64,000 nt of DNA from Melastoma dodecandrum (GCA_029817715.1 JARUPY010000190.1:4092001-4156000), one strand, 5' to 3'; counted from the first letter of the stretch, positions 35,631 through 48,453 are shown. The notes: generated by a model not told the origin, from the letters alone. Program-made: numbers and translations.

Positions 35631-36570
35631 GAATCCCCCACCCCCACCTCAAGTTGTTCTCTTCTCTCCTCCCTGCCAAAGAAGAAAAAAAAAGAGACCC
35701 ATCAGGGGGAGATTCCAACAAATTCGAGAAGAACAACCTTCTGCCCCCCCCACCCCCACCCCACTAACAACGCACAAGGAAGAAATCGAGGGACTGATTT
35801 GATTATAAGTGGTGAAGATATGGAGTAGGTGTTGGAGCGAGCGAGGAGGAGGAGGAGGAGGAGGAGGAGGTGTAGAGAAGATAAGAGGAGATGGCAGGAA
35901 ATTTTTTTCTTTACCTGTATATGAAATGGGAAGAAGAGGAGGATTGGGATTGGGATTGGGATTGAGTGAGGGGGAGTACTTGGAATATATATGTTTGAGG
36001 AAAGGAAAGGAAAAAAAAAGAAAGAGGAGACAAAATTCAGATTGAATGAAAATGAGGATTTTGGGTTTTCTGTTTGGTCATCTTGTTGGTCTGATTTTTT
36101 TCCCTTTTTTATTATAAAGAAAATAAAAGAAAAGAAATCTCATAAATGGAAAAAAAAAGTAATGGGTCACGTTTAATGTGAGGATTCCTTTTTTTTTTGG
36201 TATAATTATTATTATTTAGGGCGAGATGTTAATGTGTCATTATATGAGGTTGGTCCCCCCCCCTCTTTCAATAACAAACACTAAGGTCGGGCCAAAACTA
36301 CCCAATTAAATTTTAAATTCGAGACCTTGTTAAAAAAATTCGAGCTCGTTATTAATTAGAACAAACCATTTTGGTGGTGGGTACCATTTCTCGAGTGATA
36401 TTTTCCTCAACGGCAACACCACCACCACCACCCTTTTGCTACCGACAATCATTTTTAATCTCTTGTGATCCAACTTGGGTCTTTCTATAATGTAATCCAA
36501 GGACGATTTGATTTGATTCGTCAAGGTTTTAGTGGTTGGATTTGGTTGGAATTGGGACACTCATCATCAT
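35631..36570. other. Low-complexity region upstream of the endosulfine-type gene
   Basis: Contains a (GGA)n run at 35844-35874, four copies of GGATTG at 35939-35964, poly-A/T runs and CCACCA repeats near 36415. It also carries the 5' UTR of the minus-strand gene. No coding region. Confidence 0.55.
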
Positions 36571-36579
36571 CATCATCTC

Positions 36580-37115
36580 CACCCCCTCAAACGTTTATTT
36601 TCTACAGCTTTCTCTTCTTCCACCGGCCCCCCCATTTCCTTAGCCTTGGCCAGAAGAAATACCGACTCCGGCGCGCCCGGTATGCGGTTAACTTCTCTCC
36701 CTGCAGAAAGAACTTCACTATGTCCGAACTGTCCGTCTTGTCTGACCCTTGCTTCCGTGTCATGAGGCGACCCGGCACAGTGTATCGGAGACCCTGGCGT
36801 GCTTGCTCCTCTGGAGGTAGCGAGTTCCACCGACCAGGATCTCGCAGGTCTCTCCCTTCTGCCAAATTGAAGAACTCCTGGTCCACCATTAACACACTGG
36901 AAGCATTATTGACCTGAGGGAAATGCAATCGTCGCTCCGGACATGGGAATTCCGAAATGAGCTTCGTACATGGCAGGCACATTCGGCGCGATTATCGCCA
37001 TATGATCAGAACAGAACACAACCAAAAGATAAATCAACACAGAACGCCTTCGTTTGAAAGGAAACAAGGCACGGATCCGTCCGATTCTGCGTTCAACGGA
37101 AGATTCCGAAACTAC
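36580..37115 (-). pseudogene. Acyl-activating enzyme (AAE, AMP-dependent synthetase) pseudogene
   Basis: The minus strand reads AIIAPNVPAMYEAHFGIPMS, then a gap where VNIRLNA-type residues of the family should be, then SSVLMVDQEFFNLAEG, LPPEEQARQGLRY, a large deletion, DIVKF..EKLTAY and finally AKAKEMG. These are separate blocks in the right order of plant peroxisomal/cytosolic AAE1-type acyl-CoA or benzoate-CoA ligases, which are about 550 residues. Only about 180 residues remain and several frames are used. No introns are visible, so it may be a decayed retrocopy. Confidence 0.7.
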
Positions 37116-37319
37116 GGACAAATTTGCAAGCACAATCACAAGGAATCCTCTCAATTGAACAACCTGCCAATGGCTACTACAACCGACCGTTCCTTTTCAT
37201 GAAACTCAAATCAAACGTTCAGGTCAGGATTTATTTAAATTGACCACCCCGGATTCCAGATTCACCCCACGCAATCTTATCATGGCCCACTCAATTCCAG
37301 ATTAAGGGAACAGAAACGA

Positions 37320-38020
37320 AAGACGACTTCATCCACATCGCCGAAGCTCAAAGAGTAAACCCGAGTAAAACCAGCTCCGAAGACAAACCATGGAGATTCA
37401 AACATGGAATCTCCCAGATAAATCATCAGTGCCCTTACCACTGGAGTGTACTCTTGGGGACTGCCGTGGAGATTTACCACAGCCTTCGTAGAGTGCCTCA
37501 GGTCCATACCACACATCAGCTCGTCCTTGAACATGGCGCAGTGAAGGTCAATCTTGTTCCCTAGCACTAGGAAAGGCACGCCAGCAAGAGACTCCTCAGA
37601 AAGGAGCTCATCGAGCGCGTGCTTTGACTATAGGAGCCGATCCCGGTCTTGCGCATCCACCAGGTACACCGCTGCATCAACATCCGTGTATTAGTCCCTC
37701 CAGACCCTGTGAGCAATCCGGTGGCCCCCCAGATCTAAGGCCTTGAGGCTTGAACTATATCCTTCAGATGGTGAGTTCCTCAGACGTTGGGTGCTGCGTA
37801 GTTTATGTTGCGAGAAACTCTGTCGAAAAGAGAAACAAGAGGCCAATCACTAATTCGCCTTTTATTTCACATGAGATACAAAACGGAATCCGGGGCATCC
37901 TTCAACAGCCGTGGTCTTGCCAGAGTGGTCCAGTCCGAGGAACCGGATCTTCGTGTCCTTTTGACGAATCCCGAGCGATGTCAGCATCCCATAAAACCAG
38001 TCCACCAAGAACACGACCAA
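37320..38020 (-). pseudogene. SAR1 GTPase pseudogene, upstream-truncated duplicate
   Basis: Minus-strand blocks match the exons of the adjacent SAR1 gene in order: 37885-38010 (FLVDWFYGMLTSLGIRQKD, FLGLDHSGKTT), 37690-37750 ([16 protein letters not shown], then a stop) and 37430-37620 ([20 protein letters not shown], ...). Intron positions are preserved, so it is a genomic tandem duplicate. The P-loop is altered (LDNAG to LDHSG) and the frame is broken at several points, so it cannot encode a GTPase. Confidence 0.8.
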
Positions 38021-38368
38021 GACAAAGTGAAGGTTAAGAACATTTTTGGACTGATCAACATCTCATCTGAATCCATGATGATCGATTGCATCAGCTAGAC
38101 ATCAACTCGATTGGGTAAATGAAACACCAAAGAGGTTTGAATTGAAATAAAATTGGGTTCCTTTTATTTTTTAAGCTTTCTTTAACAGAATTATGACAAT
38201 AATATTTTCAATGTTCGTTCTTTAAAAACTCCCCTTTCCCCTTCCTCTCCAAATAAAATTAAAACTAACCACAAATTAATTAGTACATAACAAAAGGTTA
38301 CAAAATCACTAAACCCTCTCCTCGCCCCGCCTCGCCTCACCGGACTCCGGTCATTCATCCTTTCCCTT

Positions 38369-39735
38369 TTACTTGATGTACTGAGACAGCCACTTGAAGC
38401 CATCTCCGTAGCCCATCTTCCGCACGATGCTGCACATGAATACCTCCAGCGGCCTCACGCTCTGGTCTGCCAGGGTCACCTTCCCCTTTCCCGTCGTAAA
38501 GTTGGTCAGCCCCAGGTGGTACCGTAGCTCGTCCTCCGAGGCAGCGTACGGGATGTCGATCTTGTTGCCCAGGACAAGGAATGGGACGTTCGCAAGGGAC
38601 TCATCCGAGAGGAGTGCATCCAGCTCCCTCTTTGATTCCATGAACCTCTCCTTGTCATAGGCGTCCACGAGGTACACGACCGCATCCACCTGATCAATGC
38701 AGTAATATAATGATTGAGCAGTGCAGCAGGGCGATCTCGCACTGGCTTAAGCTCATTATGGTTTCTCACCTTCGCATAGTAGTCCTTCCAAACTCTACGG
38801 GCGATCTTGTGCCCACCCAGATCGAAGGCCTTGAATTTGATCTTTCCAATACTTAGCTCCTCAGAAGTTGGATGCTGTGTTGGCTGATGCTGCACCAACC
38901 TCTACAAAACGAAACAAAAGGAGGACCCCAACGTCCCACAAATTCGTGAATCATAACAACTTCAGAACGAATCCATCCTATCTGATCAATCAATCAACCA
39001 ATAAAACCGCCACCATGCATATAATCACAATGAAGGTGCATAATTAAGGCACTGCAGATGCTCTGTCAATCCAATCCATAAACCATATAGGCAGAGCAGT
39101 GAAATCCAGTCGGGACAATATCTATCAACTCCCACGTACAGAACATTCGCCCGACAAACCAACTGATACAAAGATTCCGAAATTACCACCTCAAAAGCTA
39201 GCCTGAGGGTAGGAGGATCCTTCCTCCTTATATACCCACATCGGATGGGGATGTACTCCTCATCCGATGTGAGACTTTTATCCATACATCACCGACCCCT
39301 CAGAAACCATCAGAATGCGTATCACCGGGCCCTATAAATCCCAATCTACAGAAAGAGATAGAGCAAAAAATTCCTGCAGATCAATAATTGCCCAAACGCA
39401 ATCGTCAATATCAAGGAAGACCCACATCCCACAACGCCAAACCCCAGCACGAGAAACCATCCAAATCGACCGCCACAATCAAGACAGAATCCAGGCATGA
39501 GGGAAGGCAGGGAGGCGCATCAATCAGATCATAGACTAAACAACAACAAAACAAAAAACCGGAGAGATGGATTGGGGGAGGGGGAGGGGGGTGGGATCGG
39601 AGGAACCTCGTCCTTGAGCATGTGAAGGAGGGTGGTTTTGCCGGCATTATCGAGACCCAGGAAGAGGATCTTGGCCTCCTTTTGCCAGAGACCGAGTGAA
39701 GCCAAGATCCCGTAAAACCAGTCAAAAAGGAACAT
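38369..39735 (-). CDS. SAR1: SAR1 small GTPase (COPII coat initiation)
   Basis: Three exons on the minus strand: 39735-39607, 38901-38770, 38689-38369, giving exactly 193 residues as expected. The start is [15 protein letters not shown], the amphipathic N-terminal helix; an upstream in-frame ATG at 39792 would add 19 residues absent from the family. P-loop GLDNAGKTT at 28-36, switch [18 protein letters not shown] at the guanine-specificity site, C-terminal [26 protein letters not shown] exchange by SEC12 recruits SEC23/24 and buds vesicles from ER exit sites. GGHKIA has Lys where most plant SAR1s have Gln. Introns fall after codons 43 and 87. A decayed duplicate lies just downstream. Confidence 0.95.
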
Positions 39736-41218
39736 CCTTTTCTTTCCTTTCCCCCGCCTGATGAAAACCCAATAACCCTCCGCCGATCTCAACCAAAAGG
39801 ACGGGATCTTTCCGATGTGGGTCGGTCGGATTACTGTTAGATGGGATTTCTTGGGGGGTGGGGTGGGGGGGAGAAGAGGCGGAAGGAAGCCAAGACGAGA
39901 AAGAGGGGAAGGGATCCGAGGATGAAGATGCGAATTACTTTTAATTTAGGATTGGTGGAAGCCTTGCTTTCAACGAGATTAAATTACTACTTTTTAATTT
40001 TTAGTCACCTGGTATAAATCCTACTTACTCTAGCAAAGGAAGAATGCGTGTTTTATTACAGGACTTATCGAGCATGCGTGTTTTATTACAGGGCTTATCG
40101 AGCATTCGAATTCGCAATGGCCATATGAAATGAATACTTCTGTATCGTACGAGAAGTTCTAGATAATAAATCTCCAATTTGGTTGTACCGAATAACTTCT
40201 GAAAGAAGTGATGCGTACTCCTTTGGCTTAAATACTTTTGTTTTTGAAAAATTAGTACAAACAACGTGGCTTAACCACTTCCTAGTTTTTCTTTCCATCT
40301 TGTACTATAAATACCCCTCGAGAGGAACGGGAAGGCTGGAACGAAGTTTAGAAATAACGGGTAAACCTTTTCTGCCATGGTAAGTTAGGCTAGTTTGATG
40401 GCACCGAAGTGCAGGTGTATGTAGCCTTTTTGGGACTATTGGCAAGGAAAGTCTGAACAATTACATACATATGAAATTATAATTTGCTTACTTAGTATTA
40501 ATTCATATCGAGGTGCAATGAATTACAATTTCTATAAAAAATTAAGAATAAATGAAATTTTGCTACTTGGGCATTTAAAAAAAATAATGAGAAAGGTATT
40601 TAAAAAAAAATAATGAGAAAATATGCCTCAAAATCGATGTTAAAAGAATCAAATTCAATTTCCTATTTTAAAAATTAATTTTTTTTAAGGAACGAAAACA
40701 TGGGATATTTAACGTTAAATCCACACAAACACATATCTAACCAAAATTGATGATGGATTGGCTTTTTTTGAGGAAAAATATTGGTCTGGCCGCACTCGGC
40801 CTGTAATTGTTGACCTCACTTAGCACACCAAGAACAATAATAAAATAACGCCGCCTTTCTTATTCTCTTTCTTTAAGCCTATATTAAAGTTTTTTTTTTT
40901 TTACCGAATAGACCTCTTGAATAAGTTGTCCAATGATGCCTTGGCAAGCATGAGTGTCCGGTAGAGGCAACATAGAATTAACGCGTAAAACTCGGACAAA
41001 GACATGAGGATGCTGCTCTGGAACCGGCTTGACCTGGCGGAATCAGAGGAGGACGACCCCCGCTCTCCTCCCTTCTCCTGCCTCGGGTGGTTTTCGTGTG
41101 GTTTTCTCGCCATTCCGGCTGTCGGATTGTCTCTGGAAACTCCCTAATACAATCACATTCCCTTCAAAAAATCTATGGCTTCTGCGTTTATTTGTGTTTG
41201 GGGTGGGTGGTGGGGAGC
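39736..41218. other. Intergenic, with a short direct duplication
   Basis: A 30 bp unit GCGTGTTTTATTACAGG.CTTATCGAGCAT is duplicated at 40046-40075 and 40076-40105. A TATA-like CTATAAATACCCC occurs at 40305. No gene could be tied to it. The rest is AT-rich. Confidence 0.5.
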
Positions 41219-44200
41219 TTATACTCCCACCGGTTCACTTACTGGGCTGGAAACAGGAGAATTGACCTGCAGGAGGAAACAAGTTTCATGGATTAATTTG
41301 TACTCCTGATCATTCGACTCAGTGGAATGGTCTAGGGTTGACTTGATAGCGTGCTTGAAAAAGCCTTAACAAAACTGGCATTGAGCATGTATCTCACCCG
41401 CCTATGCTCTACTGTGCCGCAAATGAGAAGAGCCGAAGAGCTTACCTTAGCTGATTTGAAGAGCTCATCGAGGACTTCGGACAAGGTGGGATGTGCATGA
41501 ACTGCAAACTTTATGTCCTGTATGGCAAAACATGGATAGTTGGGCATGATAATTTATCTCAACGCTTGATACAAGTGAGACGTGAAGTTAAAGAAAGTAG
41601 GGATAAGAGCATCCACACGAGAGAAAATGTAGACAGGTTAGCTTCAGCAGAAGATATGAACCGTACCTGGATTTTGGTCCCTAAAGCTATCGCATTTGAA
41701 GCTTCATGAATGAGGTCAGCAGCATGCAACCCAAATATATGGACTCCAAGGATTTCTCCATTATCGGGTCTATATATCATCTGCAACAAAACTGCATGTT
41801 AATAAAGCACTGAAAATTCTCACGGCTGAAATAATATAGTACCTATTAGCACAGGACGAGAATGGCCAAATGGGAGGGGACAAGGATCATAGATCCAGAG
41901 TGTGTACCACATACATCTAGAACTATGAAGACGGCAAAGATGCTTTAGAGGTTGTCTAACCTAAGGGAAAAAAAAATGTCATCTTGCGCGCATGACAGTC
42001 CTATAGTCCCATCCTCTCACTGAAAGACGATCAACCTACCAGTTTGAGCATAGTTTATGCCCATATTTACCCAGTTACCCTTATTGACAGACACAGTTGA
42101 ACTAGCATAGGTATTGACAAGAATGACCTCCATATTGATGATGAACAAAACTTACAAACAAATCCAGGTTTGACAGTAGAATAATTGCGGAGACAGGGGG
42201 AGTTTATCTGACCTTGGCTAGACCCTCTCCTTCATTCTCAGCCAAGGCTTTTGTGTTGGCCTTAAAGCTTGTCTTGGCAACACTAATCGTGAATCCCTCC
42301 TTATCTGCCTTTTCTTTAGCTTGAGGCTGTAATCAGAAGTTGTTTACCAATGACAATGGGCAAGTAGAGCTAATACATCCATTCTATATACAAGGACCCA
42401 GAAAATACTCTTCTATGACAAAAGTCGGAAACAGAAGCTTATTCTGATGAAACCACAATGCGAATTCATTCGCTCGATTAGGAGATGGCATATTTTTTTT
42501 CATATTTACCAATGGTTGAAGTGCAAATGTGTGATGGTACTTCATTACTGGGGCAAGGAGGTCAGGTATATGGTTATGTGAAACTCAATAGTTCTTCAAA
42601 CTTCTTAGGGAGAAGAAAGTTTACTCTGATCATATTATTTAAGGTTGTTCAAACAATTAACATGTTTCACCTGCAGTTTCTTTCCCCTTAGAAGCGTCAT
42701 ATTTTATCAAGAATCTGATAGAACAAACCTCTGTCAATCCAACCATGCTTATTTCAGGATGAGTAAAGCAAGCTGCCGGGATACTGAGATGATTGAGAAT
42801 GTGATCCTTTCCAGTGACTTGTTCGACGACTGTTTCCGAACATAACAAGCATATAAAAACAGCAGGATAAAGAAAACCAAACCATATAGAAGAAGAAGCA
42901 AACTTCAGATGTGAATGGAAAAGGAAATAAGGTTTTCTCACAGACCCGAGATTCCTTGTGCACTTGCTGCATGAGCAAGCATCATTTTACCATTTGCATC
43001 ACCAATGCAATACACATGAGGAACCTGCCATTAAATAGGGGACAGGTAACAAGGTTGGCTATGGATTCACAAATAATTCATTCCACGAGTAAGAGAAATA
43101 TGATAATACATTAAGAACGTACCAATTTGCCATCAGCATCAATCACTCTCATTCTCTCATCAACTGGTACAAATCCACGCTGTGTGACCACATTAATCTG
43201 CAAAAGATCAAGTAAAAATATATCATTAAATATGACAGGCAGAGCCTCCTTGTTTTCCAATCTGAAAGCTTAAAACAACTAACATTTTCCAAGCCGAGCC
43301 CGTTAGTGAATGGAGCCCTCCCAGTAGCAATAAGGGCTGCGTCTACCTACACAACAAACAAGCCAAATTCCCTTTGCATAAGTGAATTGTTTTCACAGCT
43401 ATTGCTGCACTCAGTAAATGCACAACTAAGGCAATCTTCAAATGCTATAAGCACTACTGTAATATATTATAGGACCCTTTAGCATAAACATTGAAATTCA
43501 CTAAGAATAACATCTTCTAATTGCCGTTTGCTTACTTAAGAAGGCCAATTTAGTTTTAGGATAATTCTCACCTCCAATGTGTCCTTTGGTTCCTTTGTTT
43601 TTGCATCAATTAGTTCTATCATGACTGGTTTACCATCCCGAGCAGGAGTTATCTGCAAAGAGCATAAGAAATATTAATTTTTCAAAATGAAACTATGGAA
43701 ACTCCACGGTAAGACCATCTCTACCTTGCTCGCAAAAACTCCAGTGTGATAGTCAATATTCCTAGGATTTATCAGAATTCTTTGAGCAAGTTTTCCAATT
43801 TCAGGATCAAAACCAGGCATCAGCTGATCCAATGCTTCAACGAAAGTAACCTGAGAAAAAAGAAACAGTTTTATATGGCTAGATAATCTGTTTACGATTG
43901 GCAGTCAAAATGACATACCCAATGATCGCTAGCCACATTCTTTCAGAACTCCAAGCATTTAACATTATTATCAAGTTCACAAACATTATCATGAGGAAAC
44001 TTTATTTTATCGGGATTGAATCCGAAGAATGTTAAGATCAAGCCAGGTTATGACAAGCAAAATGAAAGAGTCCTGGATCCCCTAGAGGATACTATCTCAA
44101 ATGACTATGAAACAATATACATTCAGATAACTAGCAGGACCTACCTCACTACCGAGAGCAGTGTATACATCACTGAATTCCAGACCAATGTAACCGCTTC

Positions 44201-45934
44201 CAACAATCGCTATCCAATCAGGGACAAACTCCAGCTTTAGAGCATGGTCACTAGTGATCACGGTCTTTCCTACAGGCATTAGAGAACCCTCACGATCATG
44301 TACAATGACTTTGGTTTTTCTGAGGTTCGCACCCTGTTCCAAATGGAATGCCGCTATTTGATTTCTTAGCACATCAATAAGAAAACATACCATCAACTTC
44401 AATGCCCTTGGGGACAAAAGGCACGGAACCGGTAGCAATGATGATATTCTTTGCAGTAATAATGTTGTCCTTCCCATATTTGACCTTCTGGGGCCCCTGC
44501 ATTGTTCCAAAATATTGTCAAAAACATATGTGAGAACTAAAAAAATCAACCACTGAAAACAAATAACAAAATATCTTCACATGTAATTTCCCGAAATAAA
44601 CTAAAGCATGAAATGCTCACCAAAATTGTTCCAACACCAGTCAATATATCCACACCAAATGCCTTCATTGAATTTGTCAAATTGTTGCGAATCTTGGAAG
44701 CCAAGTTATTGGCATGATCAGCCACCCCCTGTCTGTCGTAACCAGCAGCAGCAACCTGCGATTATGCAGCATAAAGGATTAGCTCACTTCTCGTCAAATC
44801 TCATTCTTATTTTGATTTCTCGTAACAATATAACAAATTGAATACCAAAATAAGCTCCAAAAATAGAAGACAGGGATTACCTGTAGCCCCAGAGACTTCA
44901 AATGATGATCACTCTGAAGTTCACGCATTCTCCCGCTCACGGCCAGAAGGGCCTTTGAAGGCACACAACCCCTGTTTACACATGTTCCACCCACAACATC
45001 TCCTTCAATAATGGCTGTTTTAAGTCCCTGAAATTATATACGGTCAATTATATTAGGGGAAAAAACTCACGAAATTTACACAGTATCAGTTTCACCACTG
45101 TACTCATCTCTGAGCAGCAATCACCATAATGTTTACCATTCATTTCATCCAATGATACTGAAAAGAAGGAGAAATATAGGCGGGTAAATTCGGCATGAAA
45201 TGGGGATCAAACTGCGGGAAACAATGATAATAGTACACAGAAGCTCATCTAGTGAACATATAGCTGTCAACGAATCTACTTGCATTGCCATTCACTAAAA
45301 AAGATCGCAGTACTCACTTCCCACAAACAGGTATTTCAACTCCTCAAGGGCCATTGTAATCAATCGCGAACTACAGTGAGAAATTGATCTCAATTGTCGG
45401 ATCAAGCGTAACATTCATCACAGCAAAGAACGGGGACCAACATTACAGCGCTGTGCAACCCCCTATCATGCCACTGACCGCACAGTCCAACCATTATACA
45501 ACAACCAACTCAATCAACTTAAACCTCAACACGAAGACTTCCGGGGAACACATGTACAGTTATTCTCCATTGAATACCCTCCCGAAGCAAAGCACACAGG
45601 CGATCACGTCCCCACGCTCCAACTCCCTTACCTTCTCAACAGCGTGAAGCGCGGCGCCATGTCCGCCGACACCGGCGCCGATGATCACGAGATCATAGTC
45701 GAACTTAGATGGAGAGCCATTGTCGGCCGACGCGGAAACCAGAACGGTCGATGGAAGTCTCCGGGCCGAACGACGTGCAGGGCAGGAGGAGGAGGAGAGG
45801 CGGAGGGGCCGGGGGAAGATGGCCTCGGGGCGGAGGCCGCAGAAGCGGAGAGTAGGGAGGGGAACGGAAGGGGGGTGGTGGCGAGGGGCGGAGGAGAGGG
45901 AGGCGGCGGAGGAGGAGGAGAGGGAATGCATCAT
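41219..45934 (-). CDS. LPD1: Plastid dihydrolipoamide dehydrogenase (E3 of plastid pyruvate dehydrogenase)
   Basis: About 15 minus-strand exons. First: 45934-45632 (Ser/Arg-rich transit peptide, then [18 protein letters not shown], the FAD loop). Second, about 45028-44881: [20 protein letters not shown], redox CxxxxC. Then blocks at 44755, 44500-44390, 44270-44145 ([16 protein letters not shown] loop), 43852-43725, 43652-43572, 43347-43285, 43199-43122, 43025-42950 ([15 protein letters not shown]), 42832-42730, 42325-42213, 41780-41667, 41517-41446 ([13 protein letters not shown], His/Glu catalytic pair), and last 41266-41219 ([15 protein letters not shown]). The sequence matches plastid LPD rather than mitochondrial LPD. 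It reoxidises dihydrolipoamide in the plastid PDC, feeding fatty-acid synthesis. Inner exon limits are to within a few bases. It diverges from the OEP16-2-like gene. Confidence 0.93.
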
Positions 45935-46114
45935 CGAGGGGAGGAAGAGATCCGATGGGGAAGGGAAGGGGGAGGGGAGTGTGTCAAAGTTATAGTGGAA
46001 AGTGGGAAGGAGAGCTTCGAAAGTTCCGTTGGTGGAGGAATGGGGCGGAGATAGCTAAGCGAGAGGAACTCCCGACGACTATTTGTTAGGAAGAAATAGT
46101 AATTATTCTTTTGT

Positions 46115-46196
46115 CATAGGCCCAAATTAGGCCCAATTTCATCAATAGCCCATAATGTGATTATGGGCCAAAGGCTTTAAGTGTCGGCCCAAATGA
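46115..46196. promoter_or_regulatory. GGCCCA/TGGGCC (site II-like) cluster in a divergent promoter
   Basis: Motif occurrences: GGCCCAAATT at 46119, GGCCCAATTT at 46131, AGCCCATAAT at 46147, ATGGGCCAAA at 46163 and CGGCCCAAAT at 46185. The third and fourth form a perfect inverted repeat GCCCATAAT-GTG-ATTATGGGC (46148-46168). Site II motifs are bound by TCP factors and are common in promoters of organelle and growth-related genes. The spacing suggests shared control of the plastid LPD and OEP16-2-like genes; this is inference. Confidence 0.6.
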
Positions 46197-46525
46197 ATAA
46201 AGAGTCGAGGCGATGAGAAGAGACCGATTCCTCCTCTGGTTTTGGTTGAGTCAGTTATTTCCTCGTAACTTGTCCTCCCGCATTCCACCGCAAGCCGCCA
46301 CGTGTCCTAAATGTCCCTTCCACGCGTCCCTCCTCCTTCCCCCACACCTCGTTCCTATTCGGTTTCTTTCTTCCTCACTCGGCGGCCACCTTAACATTCT
46401 TCTTCTTCTTCTTCCTCTTCTTCTTCTGCAGCTGCGGTGTCTACCGACGGACTGCATTGTGATTTCTGCGTCCTCAGGAGTTTTGGTTCGTCGCGGTTGA
46501 GGGCATATTTCGAGTTTTAGAAGGG

Positions 46526-47745
46526 ATGAACAAAGTGGAGGCCCAAGCTCGGTCCATCCTGAACGACCTCGAGTTCGGGAAGGGGCATATCCTCGATCTC
46601 GGCCACCCCCTTCTTAACCGATTCGCCGACAGCTTCGTCAAGGCCGCCGGGGTAAAATTCGATCCTGTCTTGCCGCATTTTATGTGTGTGTCGTAGCGAT
46701 ACGATCCTCCTTGTTCTGTTCGTTAGTAAATGGATGTGATCGCTACTAGTTCGATTTCCGAAGCTGTGGTTGGCTGGATCAAATCCCCAGCGGCGCACAT
46801 TTGATCCTTATTGAGGCGCTCGGAAAATATCATTGGCGGAATGATTTCGTGTCGGTGATTTGCAGATTGGAGCTATCCAGTCCGTGTCACGTGAAGCGTA
46901 TTTCATGGCCGTGGAAGGTAATGGTTTCGATCTCCTCGAAAAACCTTTGGAATGGGCCTTTTTCAACGAGGCGGTGTAAGTTGTGAGGACTTTGTTGACA
47001 GGAGGGACAGTAGTGGACAAGAGCAATGGTGCTCCCGAGGTTCCGGGCGCTAAGAAACATCAGTTCCCTGAACTGAGAGGTTCTTTTGCCGTTCCTTTTG
47101 GTTTCATCTCTAAAGTTATGGCTGTCTTCTCATCGAGATTGTCGACCAATATGGCTAGCTCGGGATGGGACTAATCGTTTGTTGTCTCCATTGTTTGTCA
47201 GGAGAAACAAACCGAAAGTCTCTTGAAGCTTTGGTGAGAACACACATGCATTTGCTCTGCTCGCCCTGCAGGCGACTTCTGCATGAAGCTGTTGTTGTAT
47301 TGATCTTTAATTTCTCGTTCGCAGGTGAAGAGGACCGGTAAAGAATCTTTGCAGTGGGGTGAGTTACTAAGTCTATAGCCTTAGTTTGTCTTCTTATCAT
47401 TCTGTGATCTTCCATGGGAGTGATTGAGAACAATGTCCTGTTCATTTTACTGTCGTCAGGATTGGCCGCGGGAGTATATTCCAGTCTGACTTACGGACTC
47501 AAGGAGGCTCGTGGAGCACATGACTGGGTTAGTGACACTTATTCTCGCTTCTTCCATTCAGATTTGTCAGTTGATTTACCATTCATTGTCGTCCCTTGCA
47601 GAAAAACAGTGCTGTCGCTGGAGCCCTCACAGGAGTAGCACTGGCGCTGACTGCGGACAGTTCTTCACACGAGCAGGTAGTCCAGTGCGCCATCACGGGA
47701 GCTGCGATCTCCACAGCTGCGAATCTGTTGACGGGGATATTTTGA
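46526..47745 (+). CDS. OEP16-2: Outer envelope pore protein 16-2-like (OEP16-2)
   Basis: Seven exons with GT-AG borders: 46526-46651, 46866-46917, 47002-47079, 47202-47233, 47325-47358, 47460-47527, 47602-47745; total 177 residues. Start MNKVEAQARSILNDLEFG; exon 2 IGAIQSVSREAYFMAVE; then GGTVVDKSNGAPEVP, HQFPELRGETNRKSLEAL, GLAAGVYSSLTYGLKEARG, KNSAVAGALTGVALALT and SHEQVVQCAITGAAISTAAN, ending LLTGIF. The four-helix topology and this loop-rich insert before helix 2 fit the seed/pollen OEP16-2 rather than OEP16-1. OEP16 proteins form amino-acid-selective channels of the plastid outer envelope (Tim17/22/23 superfamily). All phases agree. Confidence 0.93.
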
Positions 47746-48453
47746 CTCTCCAGGAGAGAACATTTTACCGCTGACATTTCAATGTTTGGTGGTAGTAATG
47801 CATAAATAAGTAAGACCATAAAACCTCGGCACACTTTTGGCATCGAGAAGTTTTTATTTTACTTTCGATCTAATAAAGGAAAAGATAGAAGATTGATATC
47901 TGGATGATGTGATTCGGACCTTCGTTGCGTTTCTCTTCTTTGTCGGCTGAGTTCCATTTCGTGGATCATGAAATCCCTAAACTGTTCCGAACTCATCGAG
48001 GCGTTTGCCTGCTCGGACGGTGGCTGCTCCTGCAATAGCCAAATCCACTAACGTCTCCATAGATGCTGCCTGGCGTAACAGATGAACAACGTTCGACTGC
48101 CCATGCCGGAGATAAACCACTACGGTGTAGGGGCTGAACGGAATCAGACAAGGATAATTGAGTTCAAGAGGAAACCAAAACGACGATGATGAGAATGCGC
48201 TCACAGTCGAGGATTTAGTGAGCATAGCCGAACAGGTGGGATGCCACTGTTGCCATAGCGGTCGAACTTGCCTTGTTTGCGTAGCTAATGGCGAATTTGT
48301 TTCGAAACTTTGCAGAACATGGCAGCTTATAGGGACGCTCCGTGACCCTTCGGAGAGTCAACCTCGGATTGCAGATCTGCATGGATGAATAAGTCTTCCT
48401 CTGAGGTTGGCCTAGAGGAGATAGTTGCAGGGGCTGCTAACGAGAGCAGTCCT
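47746..48453. other. Intergenic
   Basis: A short minus-strand frame (48225-47977) is present but has no recognised similarity. No other feature. Confidence 0.45.

Noticed and set aside
35559..35828. 89-codon plus-strand frame in CT/GTT repeats
   Set aside because: It is produced by microsatellite runs in the leader of the minus-strand endosulfine-type gene.
40300..40385. TATA (CTATAAATACC) and start-like ATGG at 40377 as a small gene
   Set aside because: The ATG is followed by a stop within three codons (ATG GTA AGT TAG), and no exon could be linked.
45644..46054. Gly/Glu-rich plus-strand frames opposite the LPD transit peptide
   Set aside because: Antisense of the Ser/Arg/Pro-rich transit peptide; low complexity, no motif.
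47977..48225. 82-codon minus-strand frame as an extra gene
   Set aside because: No recognisable motif, and composition not distinct from flanking intergenic DNA.
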